Shown here one piece after another: positions 19,505-27,820 of a DNA stretch of 64,000 nucleotides. The DNA is taken from NCBI GenBank assembly GCA_001725945.1, contig LRMT01000020.1, forward strand, positions 1-64,000. Direction: 5' to 3'. The DNA comes from Cupriavidus sp. UYMMa02A (lineage in GTDB: Bacteria > Pseudomonadota > Gammaproteobacteria > Burkholderiales > Burkholderiaceae). A program made the translations under genes and the position numbers. Numbering within the stretch: the stretch's first letter is position 1; every line of letters starts with the position of its first letter. The notes beneath the pieces were generated by a model. That model was not told the origin of the DNA and ran no database searches. It was given only the letters and a program-made list of their open reading frames with translations.

Positions 19505-21569
19505 ATGCACTACAGTCCCGACGCAATTCGTACCATTGCCCTGCTCGGCCATGCGGGGTGCGGCAAGACCACGCTGGCCGAAACGCTGCTGCACAAGGGG
19601 GGCGCCCTGCATGCCCCAGGCAGCGTCGAGCGGGGCTCCACGGTGAGCGACTTCGACCCGCTCGAGCGCAAATACCACCACTCCCTCACCTCCGCAGTCC
19701 TTCACGTCGATTTCCGCAACACCCGCATCTACCTGGTCGACACCCCCGGCTACCCCGATTTCTCCGGCCACGCCATCGGCGCTTTGCCAGCGGTCGAAAC
19801 CGCGGCCATTGTCATCAATGCGCAGACCGGCATCGAAATGACCACGCGGCGCGCCATGGCCTGGGCCCAGGCGCGCAAGCTGTGCCGGATGATCATCATC
19901 AACGGCATCGACGGCGAAAAGGTGGACCTGCCCGCACTGCTGGCCGACATCCAGGAAGCGTTCGGCAAGGAGTGTCTGCCGATCAACCTGCCGGCCGCGC
20001 GCGGCAGCCAGGTGGTGGACTGCTTCTTCAATCCTGCGGGGGAGTCCGACTTCCTGAGCGTGCCGGCCGCGCATGACGCACTGGTAGACCAGGTGATCGA
20101 GATCGACCCCGAACTGATGGAGCTCTACCTGGAGCAAGGCGAGGCCATCCAGCCCGAGCAGTTGCACGCGCCGTTCGAGCGCGCGCTGCGCGAAGGGCAC
20201 CTGGTGCCGATCTGCTTCACGTCCGCCGCCACCGCGCCGGCGTGCCCGAACTGCTGGACGCTTCGTGCGGCTGCTGCCGAACCCGACCGAAGGCAACCCG
20301 CCGATGTTCTACCGCAGCACCGGCCAGGATAGCGATGGCGGCGAGCGCAGGAAGGAAGTACGCGCCGAGCCTGTGCCCGACAAGCACGTGCTCGCGCACG
20401 TCTTTAAGATCGTGATGGATCCCTATGTCGGCAAGATGGCCGTGTTCCGCATCCACCAGGGCACGGTGACGCGCGACAGCCAGCTCTATATCGGCGATGC
20501 GCGCCAGCCGTTCAAGGTGGCGCACCTGCTGCTGTTGCAGGGCAAGGAACACGAAGAGGTGCCGCGCGCCGGCCCGGGCGACATCTGCGCAGTAGCCAAG
20601 ATCGACGAAATCGGCTTTGATGCCGTGCTGCACGACGCCACCGAGGACGGCAACATCCACCTGATTCCGCTCGAATTCCCGACGCCGATCTATGGCCTCG
20701 CCATCGAGCCCGCGCGGCGCGGCAACGAGCAGCGCATGGCCGAAGTCCTGCACAAGCTCGCCGCGGAGGACCCGTGCCTGCGCATCGAACACCCGGCCGG
20801 CACCAACGAAACCGTGCTGCTGGGGCTTGGCGAATTCCACCTGCGTTGCATGCTGGAGCGCCTGACCGACCAGTACAAGCTCGAGGTCATCACGCGCCCG
20901 CCGCGCATTGCCTATCGCGAGACCATCAGCGGTTCGGCCGAAGGCCATCACCGGCACAAGAAGCAGACCGGCGGCGCCGGCCAGTTCGGCGAGGTGATGC
21001 TGCGCGTGGAGCCGCTGCCGCGCGGCACCGGCTTCGAGTTCGTCGATGCGGTCAAGGGCGGCGCGATTCCCGGACAGTTCATCCCGGCCGTGGAAAAAGG
21101 CATTCGGCAGGCGCTCGATTGCGGACCGCTGGCCGGCTTCCCGATGCAGGACGTGCGCGTCACGGTGCTCGACGGCAAGAGCCACCCAGTCGATTCCAAG
21201 GAAGTGGCTTTCGCCACCGCGGGGCGCAAGGCCTTTGTCGACGCCGTGCTCAAGGCCCGGCCCAGCGTGCTCGAACCCGTGGTCGATATCGAGGTGATGA
21301 TGCCCGATTCCACCATGGGTGACGTGATTGGCGACCTTTCCTCCAAGCGCGGCCAGGTGCACGGCACGCGTACCGGCGCGGCCAACACGGTGATCGTCGC
21401 CGGCAAGGTGCCATTGTCCGAGCTCAACGACTACCAGTCGCGCCTGAACAGCCTGACCGGTGGCCACGGCAGCTACACCATCCAGTTCAGCCACTACGAG
21501 GGCGTGCCGCCCGGGCAGCAGGACAAGATGGCGGCCCAGCACAAGGCTCAGGTCGATGTAGGCAGCTGA
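19505..21569 (+). CDS. EF-G-like translational GTPase paralogue
   Basis: About 688 aa after two lost bases near 20230 and 20270. G1 is GHAGCGKTT, the switch region is RGSTVSDFDPLERKY, G3 is VDTPGYPDF, and domains II-V follow (HVFKIVMDPYVGKMAVFRI; LLGLGEFHLRCMLERL; GGAIPGQFIPAVEKGI). The switch sequence is that of the EF-G-like side branch, not housekeeping FusA. The G4 motif, normally N-K-x-D, reads NGID, so the guanine-specificity Lys is missing. The gene stands alone between a possible terminator and the oxidase gene. The role is probably not general elongation. Confidence 0.82.
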
Positions 21570-21589
21570 CGGCGCCGCCCCCGCGGAGT

Positions 21590-21624
21590 GGCATTGCGGC
21601 GGCGGAAACGGCCGCCGCAATGCC
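21590..21624 (+). terminator. Long perfect hairpin after the EF-G-like gene
   Basis: GGCATTGCGGCGGC (21590-21603) pairs perfectly with GCCGCCGCAATGCC (21611-21624) around a 7-nt loop. The 14-bp stem starts 21 bp after the stop codon. There is no U-tract, so it is a terminator-like or mRNA-end hairpin, not a textbook intrinsic terminator. Confidence 0.6.
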
Positions 21625-21643
21625 ATGTGGCCAGCGTTCCCAT

Positions 21644-21778
21644 GGTAATGCGCGCGGTTCCCAAGCCCGTGTCCTTGCCCTCTTCCTCGGCGTCGTACGC
21701 ACTGGCAGCTTCCGTCGCGCTGCCACGGAAGCCAGCGTCACCCCGCGGGCCGTCAGCAAGACGGTGATTCCCTCATAA
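21644..21778 (+). pseudogene. Remnant of a LysR-family helix-turn-helix
   Basis: In one frame the sequence reads ARVLALFLGVVRTGSFRRA followed by ATEASVTPRAVSKTV, the classic N-terminal helix-turn-helix of LysR-type regulators, then stops at TAA 21776-21778. There is no start codon in frame and no effector domain. It ends just before the operator/promoter of the nadC-like gene. I read it as a relic left when that gene and its promoter moved in, or when a lysR gene was deleted. Confidence 0.6.
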
Positions 21779-21853
21779 TCTTAGACATCGAATAATTGTT
21801 GACATAGCTCCTGCAGGTGCTAGCATTGCGCCATGTACTTCGATATCTAAGAT
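21778..21853 (+). promoter_or_regulatory. Promoter flanked by paired inverted operators (copy 1)
   Basis: ATCTTAGACATCGAA (21778-21792) and TTCGATATCTAAGAT (21839-21853) are inverted copies of one 15-bp site with a single mismatch. Between them lie TTGACA (21799-21804), 16 bp, and TAGCAT (21821-21826), reading toward the nadC-like gene. The site centres are about 61 bp apart, close to six helical turns, which would suit repressor pairing or looping. Nearly the same arrangement stands before the phnN fusion gene. The MarR protein encoded between the two genes is the natural candidate ligand. Confidence 0.75.
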
Positions 21854-21889
21854 AATTGAGTACAGCCACCGACCACTCAGGAGCAACAC

Positions 21890-22722
21890 ATGTACGACAT
21901 TTTCTCCACCGACAAGCTGATCGATCTCTGGCTGACCGAAGACATCGGCATCTGCGACCTGACGGTCCAGACGATGATCGAGCCGGGCGAGACGGGTACG
22001 TTCTGCATGAACGCGCGGGAACCAATGATCATCGCCGGCATCGACGTGGCCGCGCGCATCTTCGCCCGCTATGACCCCACCTTTCCATCGACGTACGTGT
22101 AGCGGACGGGGACAAGGTCGAAAAAGGCGCGGTTCTGCTGAACGTCAGCGGCAACGCGCGCAGCGTGCTGACCGCCGAGCGCACGGCGCTCAATATCATG
22201 CAGCGGCTGTGCGGCATCGCTAATCTCACGGCACGCTATGTCGACGAAATCGCGCATACGAAGGCGCGCCTGATTGACAGCCGCAAGACCACGCCCGGCC
22301 TGCGGGCGCTGGAAAAACACGCGGTCACCTGTGGCGGCGGCCTGAACCACCGGCTGAGCCTGGACAACGGCGTGATGATCAAGGACAACCATATTGCCGT
22401 GTGCGGCAGCATTGCAGCGGCAGTGGCGCGCGTACGCAGGAAGCTGCCGGTACTGACCCGGCTGGAGGTCGAGTGCGATCGCCTCGACCAGGTGCGAGAG
22501 GCACTGGATGCCGGCGTGGACGTGATCATGCTCGACAACATGTCGCTGCCGGACATGAAGGAAGCCGTCCAGATCGTCAACGGCCGGACCAAGCTCGAGG
22601 CATCGGGCGGCATTCGTCTGGAGACGATCCGGCCGGTGGCGGAGACCGGTGTCGACTACATCTCGACCAGCAAGATCACGCAGTCGGCGCCGGCCGTCGA
22701 CATCGGCCTCGACGACGCCTGA
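21890..22722 (+). CDS. nadC: NadC-like quinolinate phosphoribosyltransferase
   Basis: About 277 aa after one lost base near 22083. The ATG at 21890 has an AGGAGCAACAC site. Family motifs: LTEDIGICDLT, the PRPP/quinolinate segment SRKTTPGLRALEKHAVTCGG, GLNHRLSLDNGVMIKDNHI, LEVECDRLDQVREALDAG, IMLDNMS and LEASGGI. This is the decarboxylating type II phosphoribosyltransferase that makes nicotinate mononucleotide from quinolinate and PRPP. ModD pyrophosphorylases share the fold, but the RKTTPG and CGGGxNHR motifs favour NadC. No nadA or nadB is adjacent, so it may be an additional copy used for scavenging. It shares its operator-promoter with the PRPP-forming fusion gene. Confidence 0.82.
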
Positions 22723-22766
22723 TCCGCCCTGCCCGAATCTGCGCCTCGTCTACCCGAGGGCATTTC

Positions 22767-22799
22767 CCCCGCGCGCGCATTGCCGGCGCGGGGCTTTTT
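22767..22799 (+). terminator. Intrinsic terminator after the nadC-like gene
   Basis: CCCCGCGC (22767-22774) pairs with GCGCGGGG (22786-22793), followed by CTTTTT (22794-22799). It lies 45 bp after the stop of the nadC-like gene and before the convergent end of the marR gene. Confidence 0.8.
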
Positions 22800-22810
22800 C
22801 GTCTTCTGTG

Positions 22811-23356
22811 TCAGAGATCGGCGAGCAGGCGCCCGACTTCCTGCGTCGAGGGCACCCTGCGCCCGCTTTCCGCCAGCGCGGCCTCGTCGGCCACGAGCTT
22901 CTCGGCAATCGAGATCAGCACGCGGCGCGTGGTCATGACATCCTCTTCGGTCACGCCTTCCACGCTGAGCGCATTGACCTCTTCGGCCAGCGGCTCGAGC
23001 TTGCGCCTGAGCGCGCGTCCTGCCTTGCTCAGGAACACGTGCACCTTTTTCCTGTTCCCCGGCAGATGCATTCGTTCCACATAGCCGAGCGCTTCCAGCG
23101 CCTTGACGGCTGAAAACGTGGTCGGCTCCGTCACGCCGGCGCGCTCGCTGAGTTCGCGCTGCGACAGGCCGTCGTGACGCCACAGGATGCGCAGAATGGT
23201 CCAGTGCCCGTATGACACCGAATGCTCGGCGAGCCGCAACTGCAGCGCGCGGATATAGGCGCGCGCGGCGTCCTTTACGAGGTGCGCCAGGCGCTCCGCG
23301 TCGACCTCATCGGGCGGCGTGATCGTGACGGCGGGTTCCTGCTTTTTCGTGGCCAT
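22811..23356 (-). CDS. MarR-family transcriptional regulator
   Basis: 181 aa, intact. MarR winged helix: LRLAEHSVSYGHWTILRIL, then DGLSQRELSERAGVTEPTTF and wing RMHLPGNRKKVHVFLSKAGR. The gene lies between, and antisense to, the nadC-like and phnN-fusion genes, both of which have the same inverted operator around their promoters. That arrangement strongly suggests it is their local repressor. Its ligand may be a pyridine carboxylate or related aromatic acid by analogy with other MarR proteins; this is inference. Confidence 0.88.
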   Translation of the reverse strand: MATKKQEPAVTITPPDEVDAERLAHLVKDAARAYIRALQLRLAEHSVSYGHWTILRILWRHDGLSQRELSERAGVTEPTTFSAVKALEALGYVERMHLPGNRKKVHVFLSKAGRALRRKLEPLAEEVNALSVEGVTEEDVMTTRRVLISIAEKLVADEAALAESGRRVPSTQEVGRLLADL

Positions 23357-23479
23357 AGCGGTGACATTGAGAGGCGGTGCGATCCCGCGCGGCCCTCATG
23401 GCCGGGAGCGGGACGGTGCACATGATAGCGCTTCCCGACCCGGGCCGCGCTGATCCCCACCATCCCGAATCGGCCAAAA

Positions 23480-23545
23480 ATGTAGCAATCACTACATCAG
23501 TGCGCCATGCGCGCTGCCGATGCATCGGGCACCGGCAGCGCGCAT
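23480..23545. promoter_or_regulatory. Palindrome and long hairpin upstream of marR
   Basis: ATGTAG (23480-23485) and CTACAT (23492-23497) form an 18-bp palindrome, a possible autoregulatory site. Next to it ATGCGCGCTGCCG (23507-23519) pairs perfectly with CGGCAGCGCGCAT (23533-23545) around a 13-nt loop. On the minus strand these lie 120-190 bp upstream of the marR start. The palindrome does not resemble the TTAGACATCGAA operators, so it may bind a different protein. Confidence 0.45.
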
Positions 23546-23630
23546 CGCCGATCCCGGTGTTTTCCCCTAGAACGGCGGAAATCCCGCGTACACACTGGAT
23601 TTGCGGGAGCTGGCCCGCTGCTTGAATTAA

Positions 23631-23701
23631 CTTAGACATCGAACATATCTTGACAGTCAGGGGCCCGGTGCTAGCATATCCCAACATCTTCGACGTCTAA
23701 G
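23631..23701 (+). promoter_or_regulatory. Promoter flanked by paired inverted operators (copy 2)
   Basis: CTTAGACATCGAA (23631-23643) and TTCGACGTCTAAG (23689-23701) are inverted copies of one site. TTGACA (23650-23655), a 16-bp spacer and TAGCAT (23672-23677) lie between them. The order, spacing and sequence match the element before the nadC-like gene, including the GGTGCTAGCAT block. The right-hand site ends 6 bp before the ATG of the fusion gene. The two copies define a small regulon. Confidence 0.78.
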
Positions 23702-23707
23702 GTAATC

Positions 23708-25566
23708 ATGAAAGACAGCGGCACGTTTTTTTCTTGTGGTGGGCCCAAGCGGGGCAGGCAAGGATTCCCTGATCGAGGGTGCACGCGCGACCCTCGGCAA
23801 TGACGAATACATTTTTGCCCGGCGCATCATCACGCGTCCGAGCGGCTCGCCTGGCGAAGACCATGAAGGGGTCGCCGAGGCCGAATTTGCCGAACGCGAG
23901 CGCAATGGCGAGTTTCTGGTCACGTGGAACGCGCATGGGCTCCGCTATGGGCTCCCTCACTGGCTGGTCGGCTTGCTTGAAACCGGCAAACATGTGGTCG
24001 CCAATGGCTCGCGCGGCGTGATCGCCATGCTGGCGGGCCGGTTGCCCCGCTTCGTCGTGGTCAATGTGACCGCACCGCATGAAGTGCTCGCGCAGCGTAT
24101 CGCCGCGCGGGGCCGCGAATCCGGCGAAGATGTGCTGCGCCGCGTGGCACGCGAGGCGCCCCCGATGCCCGACGGCGTCCCATGCGTCACGGTATCGAAT
24201 GACAGCACGCTGGATCTCGGCGTGGCGCGCTTCACCGATGCATTAAGAAACGGCGTGCGCGCCAGTACCGCACCCCAACCGGCGAGCCACGGCCACCTGA
24301 AAGCCAAGCTCGATGGCCGGGCGCTGGACGAAGCCGCCTATGAAGCCATCCTGCGCGATGCCATTGCCGGCCGCTACACCGAGCAGGAACTCACTGCCTT
24401 CCTGACCGCGGCAACGCGCGCGCTCGATGACGGCGAGGTGGCCGCACTGGCCCGCGCACGGACCCGCTTTGCCCCGAAGCTCGAATGGGACGAGCCCATC
24501 GTCGTGGACAAGCACTCGATGGGCGGCGTGCCAGGCAGCCGCATCACGCTGATCGTGGTTCCGATCGTCGCCGCTTACGGACTGGCGATGCCCAAGACGT
24601 CATCGCGTGCGATCACGTCGGCGGCGGGCACGGCCGATGCGATGGAAACCATTGCGCGCGTCGACCTGACCCATGACGAGGTCCGCCGCTGCGTGGCGCA
24701 GGCGCGTGCCTGCATTGCGTGGAACGGCAGGCTGAATCATTCCGTCATCGACGATGTGATGAATGCCATCACGCGGCCGCTCGGCCTGGATTCGCGCCGC
24801 TGGGCGGTGGCATCGATCCTGTCGAAAAAGGCGACTGCGGGCGCCACCCACGTCATCGTGGATCTTCCCTACGGCCCGCAAACCAAGCTGCCCACACGCG
24901 CCGATGCCGAGACGCTCGCCAGCCTGTTCGAACACGTTGGCAAGGGGCTTGGCCTGCATGTTCGCGCGTTTGCCACGGACGGCACGCGACCGATCGGCCG
25001 CGGCATCGGTCCCGCGCTCGAAGTGCGCGACGTGCGACAGGTGCTGGAAAGCCATCCCGATGCCCCGGCGGACCTGCGCGAAAAGGCTCTGCGCTTTGCG
25101 GGCGAAATCATCGCATTCGATCCACGCGTGGACTCCGCCGCGCAAGGCATGCGCATTGCGACAGCGCTGCTCGACGAGGGCGATGCCAAAGCCGCTTTCG
25201 ACCGCATCGTCGCCGCGCAGGGTGTGCGCCCTGCCCCAGCGATGCCGGGCTCGCATACACACCTGATCCTCGCCGATGCACCGGGCCGCATCGCCGCCAT
25301 CGACGGGTGGCAGATTTCGGGCATTGCGCGAACGGCGGGCGCGCCGCGCCGCGCTGGCGCCGGCATCGACCTGCTATGCACGGTCGGCGAGCGCGTTGCG
25401 GCAGGCGAACCGCTGTACCGCATCCATGCCGCAGGCCGCCGGCGACCTGGCCGCGGCGGTCGCGTTGGCGCGGCCGGCCGGCCAATGCGCCAGCGCCGTG
25501 CGCGTTGACCCCCGATTGACCTGGCTTCCCCTTTCCCCCACCCTAGCCGACGAGGCACAATCATGA
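23708..25566 (+). CDS. Fusion: PhnN ribose-1,5-bisphosphokinase + AMP-phosphorylase-type enzyme
   Basis: About 618 aa. Residues 8-185 are a guanylate-kinase-like PhnN domain: Walker [45 protein letters not shown]. PhnN phosphorylates ribose 1,5-bisphosphate to PRPP. Residues 195-610 match the archaeal-type thymidine/AMP phosphorylase family: [63 protein letters not shown]. Archaeal members release ribose 1,5-bisphosphate from AMP with phosphate. The two steps joined would give base plus PRPP from a nucleotide. A run of seven T at codons 6-8 puts the ATG out of frame by one base. A second indel near 25430 restores the natural C-terminus, whose TGA overlaps the next ATG. Confidence 0.82.
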
Positions 25567-26555
25567 GACCCCTATCCGTCGTCCGCAGTCTTGCATCGCT
25601 GCTGTTTGTCGCAGGCAGCCTGGGCACCCTGCCTGGGCGTGCCGAGGCCAATATCGCCAGCACGTTTCCGCAAAAACCGATCCGCATGGTCGTGACGTTC
25701 CCGGCCGGCGGCGGCACGGACGCGCTGGCCCGCCTGATCGGCACTGATATCAGCAAGAGCCTGGGCCAGCCCGTTGTCGTCGACAACCGGCCTGGCGCGA
25801 GCGGGAATATCGGCGCGGAGTTCGTCGCCAAGAGTCCCGCCGATGGCTACACGCTGCTGATCGTCAACAGCAGTTTTGCCATCAACCCCGGCGTCTTCAA
25901 GAAGCTGCAATTCGACCCGAAGAACGATTTCAGCGCAGTCATCACGTTTGCCTCGGTACCGTCGGTCATCGCCGTCCCGCAGAACTCCCGGATCCGCACG
26001 TTCAAGGACCTGATGACGGCCGGCAAGAGCGGCACTCCGCCCAGCTATGCCTCGTGCGGCAACGGCACGCCGCAGCACCTGGCCGGCGAACTGCTCAAGA
26101 TGTCGTCCGGCATCGATATGCTGCACGTGCCCTACAAGGGTTGTGCGCCCGCCATCGCCGACGTACTCGGCGGACAGGCGGAGGTCAGCATCAACACCCT
26201 GACCAACACCGTGCCTTACCTCAAGAGCAGCAAGCTGCGGGCACTCGCGGTGACATCGAAAGTGCGCTCGCCGCTGCTGCCCGATGTGCCGACGGTCAAC
26301 GAACTGGGCGTGGCGGGCTACGACGTCGACCAGTGGTTCGGCATTCTCGCGCCCGCGCATACGCCGCCGGAAATCGTGAAAAAGCTGAATGCCGAAATCG
26401 CCAAGGCCGTTGCCAAACCCGAGATCAAGGCATCGCTGGCGCAGCTCGGCTTCGCCACCACGACCAGCACCCCGGCCGAGTTCCAGAAGCTCGTGAACAG
26501 CGACATCGACCGCTGGCAAAAGCTCGCGTCGAAGATCAACCTGATCGCCGACTGA
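25563..26555 (+). CDS. Bug/TctC-family periplasmic solute receptor
   Basis: 330 aa, intact. An N-terminal Sec signal (residues 1-28) is followed by the tripartite-tricarboxylate receptor core: PIRMVVTFPAGGGTDALARL, VVDNRPGASGNIGAEFVAKS, HVPYKGCAPAIADVLGGQ, LPDVPTVNELGVAGYDV. Its ATG overlaps the stop of the fusion gene (ATGA), so it is translationally coupled to it. No membrane subunits are present, as usual for orphan Bug receptors. Bug proteins bind carboxylates, and some are reported to bind nicotinic-type acids, which would fit a neighbouring NadC-like enzyme; this is inference. Confidence 0.9.
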   Translation: MRPLSVVRSLASLLFVAGSLGTLPGRAEANIASTFPQKPIRMVVTFPAGGGTDALARLIGTDISKSLGQPVVVDNRPGASGNIGAEFVAKSPADGYTLLIVNSSFAINPGVFKKLQFDPKNDFSAVITFASVPSVIAVPQNSRIRTFKDLMTAGKSGTPPSYASCGNGTPQHLAGELLKMSSGIDMLHVPYKGCAPAIADVLGGQAEVSINTLTNTVPYLKSSKLRALAVTSKVRSPLLPDVPTVNELGVAGYDVDQWFGILAPAHTPPEIVKKLNAEIAKAVAKPEIKASLAQLGFATTTSTPAEFQKLVNSDIDRWQKLASKINLIAD

Positions 26556-26770
26556 TCCCGCCCGGGGCGGGCTCCTGACGCCGTCAGGCCGCCCTTCTTT
26601 CCCGCACCACCGCACTACCGCCCCACTCCGTTACCTCGTCACCGCGCGGTCGCTCGCCAGCCCTCGTGGGCGTGCGTTCGTCCGTGCTCCTGACCGGCAG
26701 CGGGCCGCGCCACCCAAACGACAAGAAACTCGGCGCGGTCGTCGGCATGCGCCACAAGTCTTGAGCGCGT

Positions 26771-27103
26771 TCAGACTGCCGTGATCCTGCAGATCTTGGA
26801 GATCATGTAGCCGACACCGGCGATCCGGTGCTCGTGCACTGGGTCGAAGGCCTTCAGATGCGCGCCGATGCACCGGTCGATCGCCGTGCACGCCGCTGCG
26901 TCGTCGAATCCCGGAAGGAACGACAGCGCGATGGCCGGCAGAGGGTAGTCAAGAAGACGCGCTTCCGCCATTCGGGTGTAGAGGTTGCCGTCACGAAAAT
27001 CCTTGGGGATGTCCTCCCAGTCGGGCAGAAGCCTCGTAGTACTGCGTTCCAGTTCCGTATCGGTGACGCTGTCCACGTCAGCACGCGAAATCGAGTAGGT
27101 CAT
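26771..27103 (-). CDS. Hypothetical protein, 110 aa
   Basis: Unrecognised small soluble protein (MTYSISRADVDSVTDTEL ...), acidic N-terminal half, with two Cys in the middle (AACTAIDRCIGAHLKAF) and one near the end. No signal peptide or membrane helix. Codon use and third-position GC look like genuine coding, and the frame is uninterrupted. It is divergent from the DUF35-thiolase operon, and the LysR-site copy lies between them, so it may share that control. No function is proposed. Confidence 0.5.
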   Translation of the reverse strand: MTYSISRADVDSVTDTELERSTTRLLPDWEDIPKDFRDGNLYTRMAEARLLDYPLPAIALSFLPGFDDAAACTAIDRCIGAHLKAFDPVHEHRIAGVGYMISKICRITAV

Positions 27104-27450
27104 GCTGGTTTCGTCCTTCCAGAAACATTGGAGTGCGACGCCGCGCCTGAACGCACACCGGCCGCACTATCGCCGCACCACAAGACTAGCGGCCTGCCGC
27201 GCAAGCGGCCGTGCAAAGCGCGCCAGCGGCTTTGCAATCCATGCCAATGCACATCGAAGGTCGGCCAACCCGCCCGCCACGGGCAAAAACAGTGCCGAGC
27301 CATCGCCGATGCGCCGGCCATCGGTTGAGAATTTCTCAATCGATCACTCCCGAAATATCGTTTGTACGGAACCGCGCCGGCGACAACCATTATGCACAAG
27401 GCCGCGCTCACCGATGCACGGCCAGCCAACCCCCGACACCAGGAGACTGC
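27104..27450. other. Divergent intergenic region with LysR-site copy
   Basis: About 347 bp between the hypothetical gene and the DUF35-thiolase operon. Apart from the 22-bp operator candidate at 27322-27343 and the AGGAGA ribosome-binding site at 27441-27446, I see no gene. The AT-rich stretch around 27325-27400 is the likely promoter area for the operon. Confidence 0.5.
27322..27343. promoter_or_regulatory. Candidate LysR operator before the catabolic operon
   Basis: CGGTTGAGAATTTCTCAATCGA contains the perfect palindrome TTGAGA-ATT-TCTCAA, which has the T-N11-A form typical of LysR sites. A copy matching at 19 of 22 positions lies directly upstream of the lysR gene at the far end of the operon (33933-33954). 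The pair links regulator and operon. Confidence 0.65.
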
Positions 27451-27802
27451 GTGCCAGACCTTCCCTATCCACTGTGGAGCCCCGGCCCAGCGCCACAACT
27501 GCTCGCCTCGCGCCAGCGCGCCACCGGCGAATACGTGTTCCCCGCCTTGCCCGCAGCCTCGCCGCTCGCGTCGCGCCATGACGTGGTGCCTGTGACCGGC
27601 ACCGGCGCGGTGTACAGCTTCACCGTGATCCATCCGAGCCCGAAGAGCGGTTTGGCGCCTTATGCGCTGGGCTACGTGGATTTCCCCGGTCCCGTGCGCA
27701 TCTTCGGTCGCCTGCAGGGCACCGACCGCGCCGCCATCGGCCAGCGCTACGTGGCGCAGCCGGACGCCGAATTCGTACGTCTTTCAGGCCGTCCCGGGCT
27801 GA
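27451..27802 (+). CDS. DUF35 OB-fold protein lacking zinc-ribbon cysteines
   Basis: About 117 aa, GTG start at 27451 with AGGAGA 4 bp upstream. The OB-fold is clear (GAVYSFTVIHPSPKSGLAPY; YVDFPGPVRIFGRL; AAIGQRYVAQ). The N-terminal part that normally holds two C-x-x-C pairs reads SRQRATGEYVFPALPAASPL, with no cysteine, so zinc is not bound. The last residues shift frame near 27775 to give YVFQAVPG and TGA at 27800. It directly precedes a SCP-x-type thiolase, the usual structural partner of DUF35 proteins, and probably forms a complex with it. Confidence 0.75.
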
Positions 27803-27820
27803 CCACACGAGGTAAGCAAG

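Noticed and set aside
21890-22722. ModD molybdenum-transport relative instead of NadC
   Set aside because: The RKTTPGLRALEK and CGGGLNHR motifs are those of NadC, and no molybdate transport gene is adjacent.
23736-25508. Calling this gene a plain thymidine phosphorylase (deoA)
   Set aside because: The motifs match the archaeal-type AMP/thymidine phosphorylase branch and the first 185 residues are a PhnN kinase domain, so deoA would mislead.
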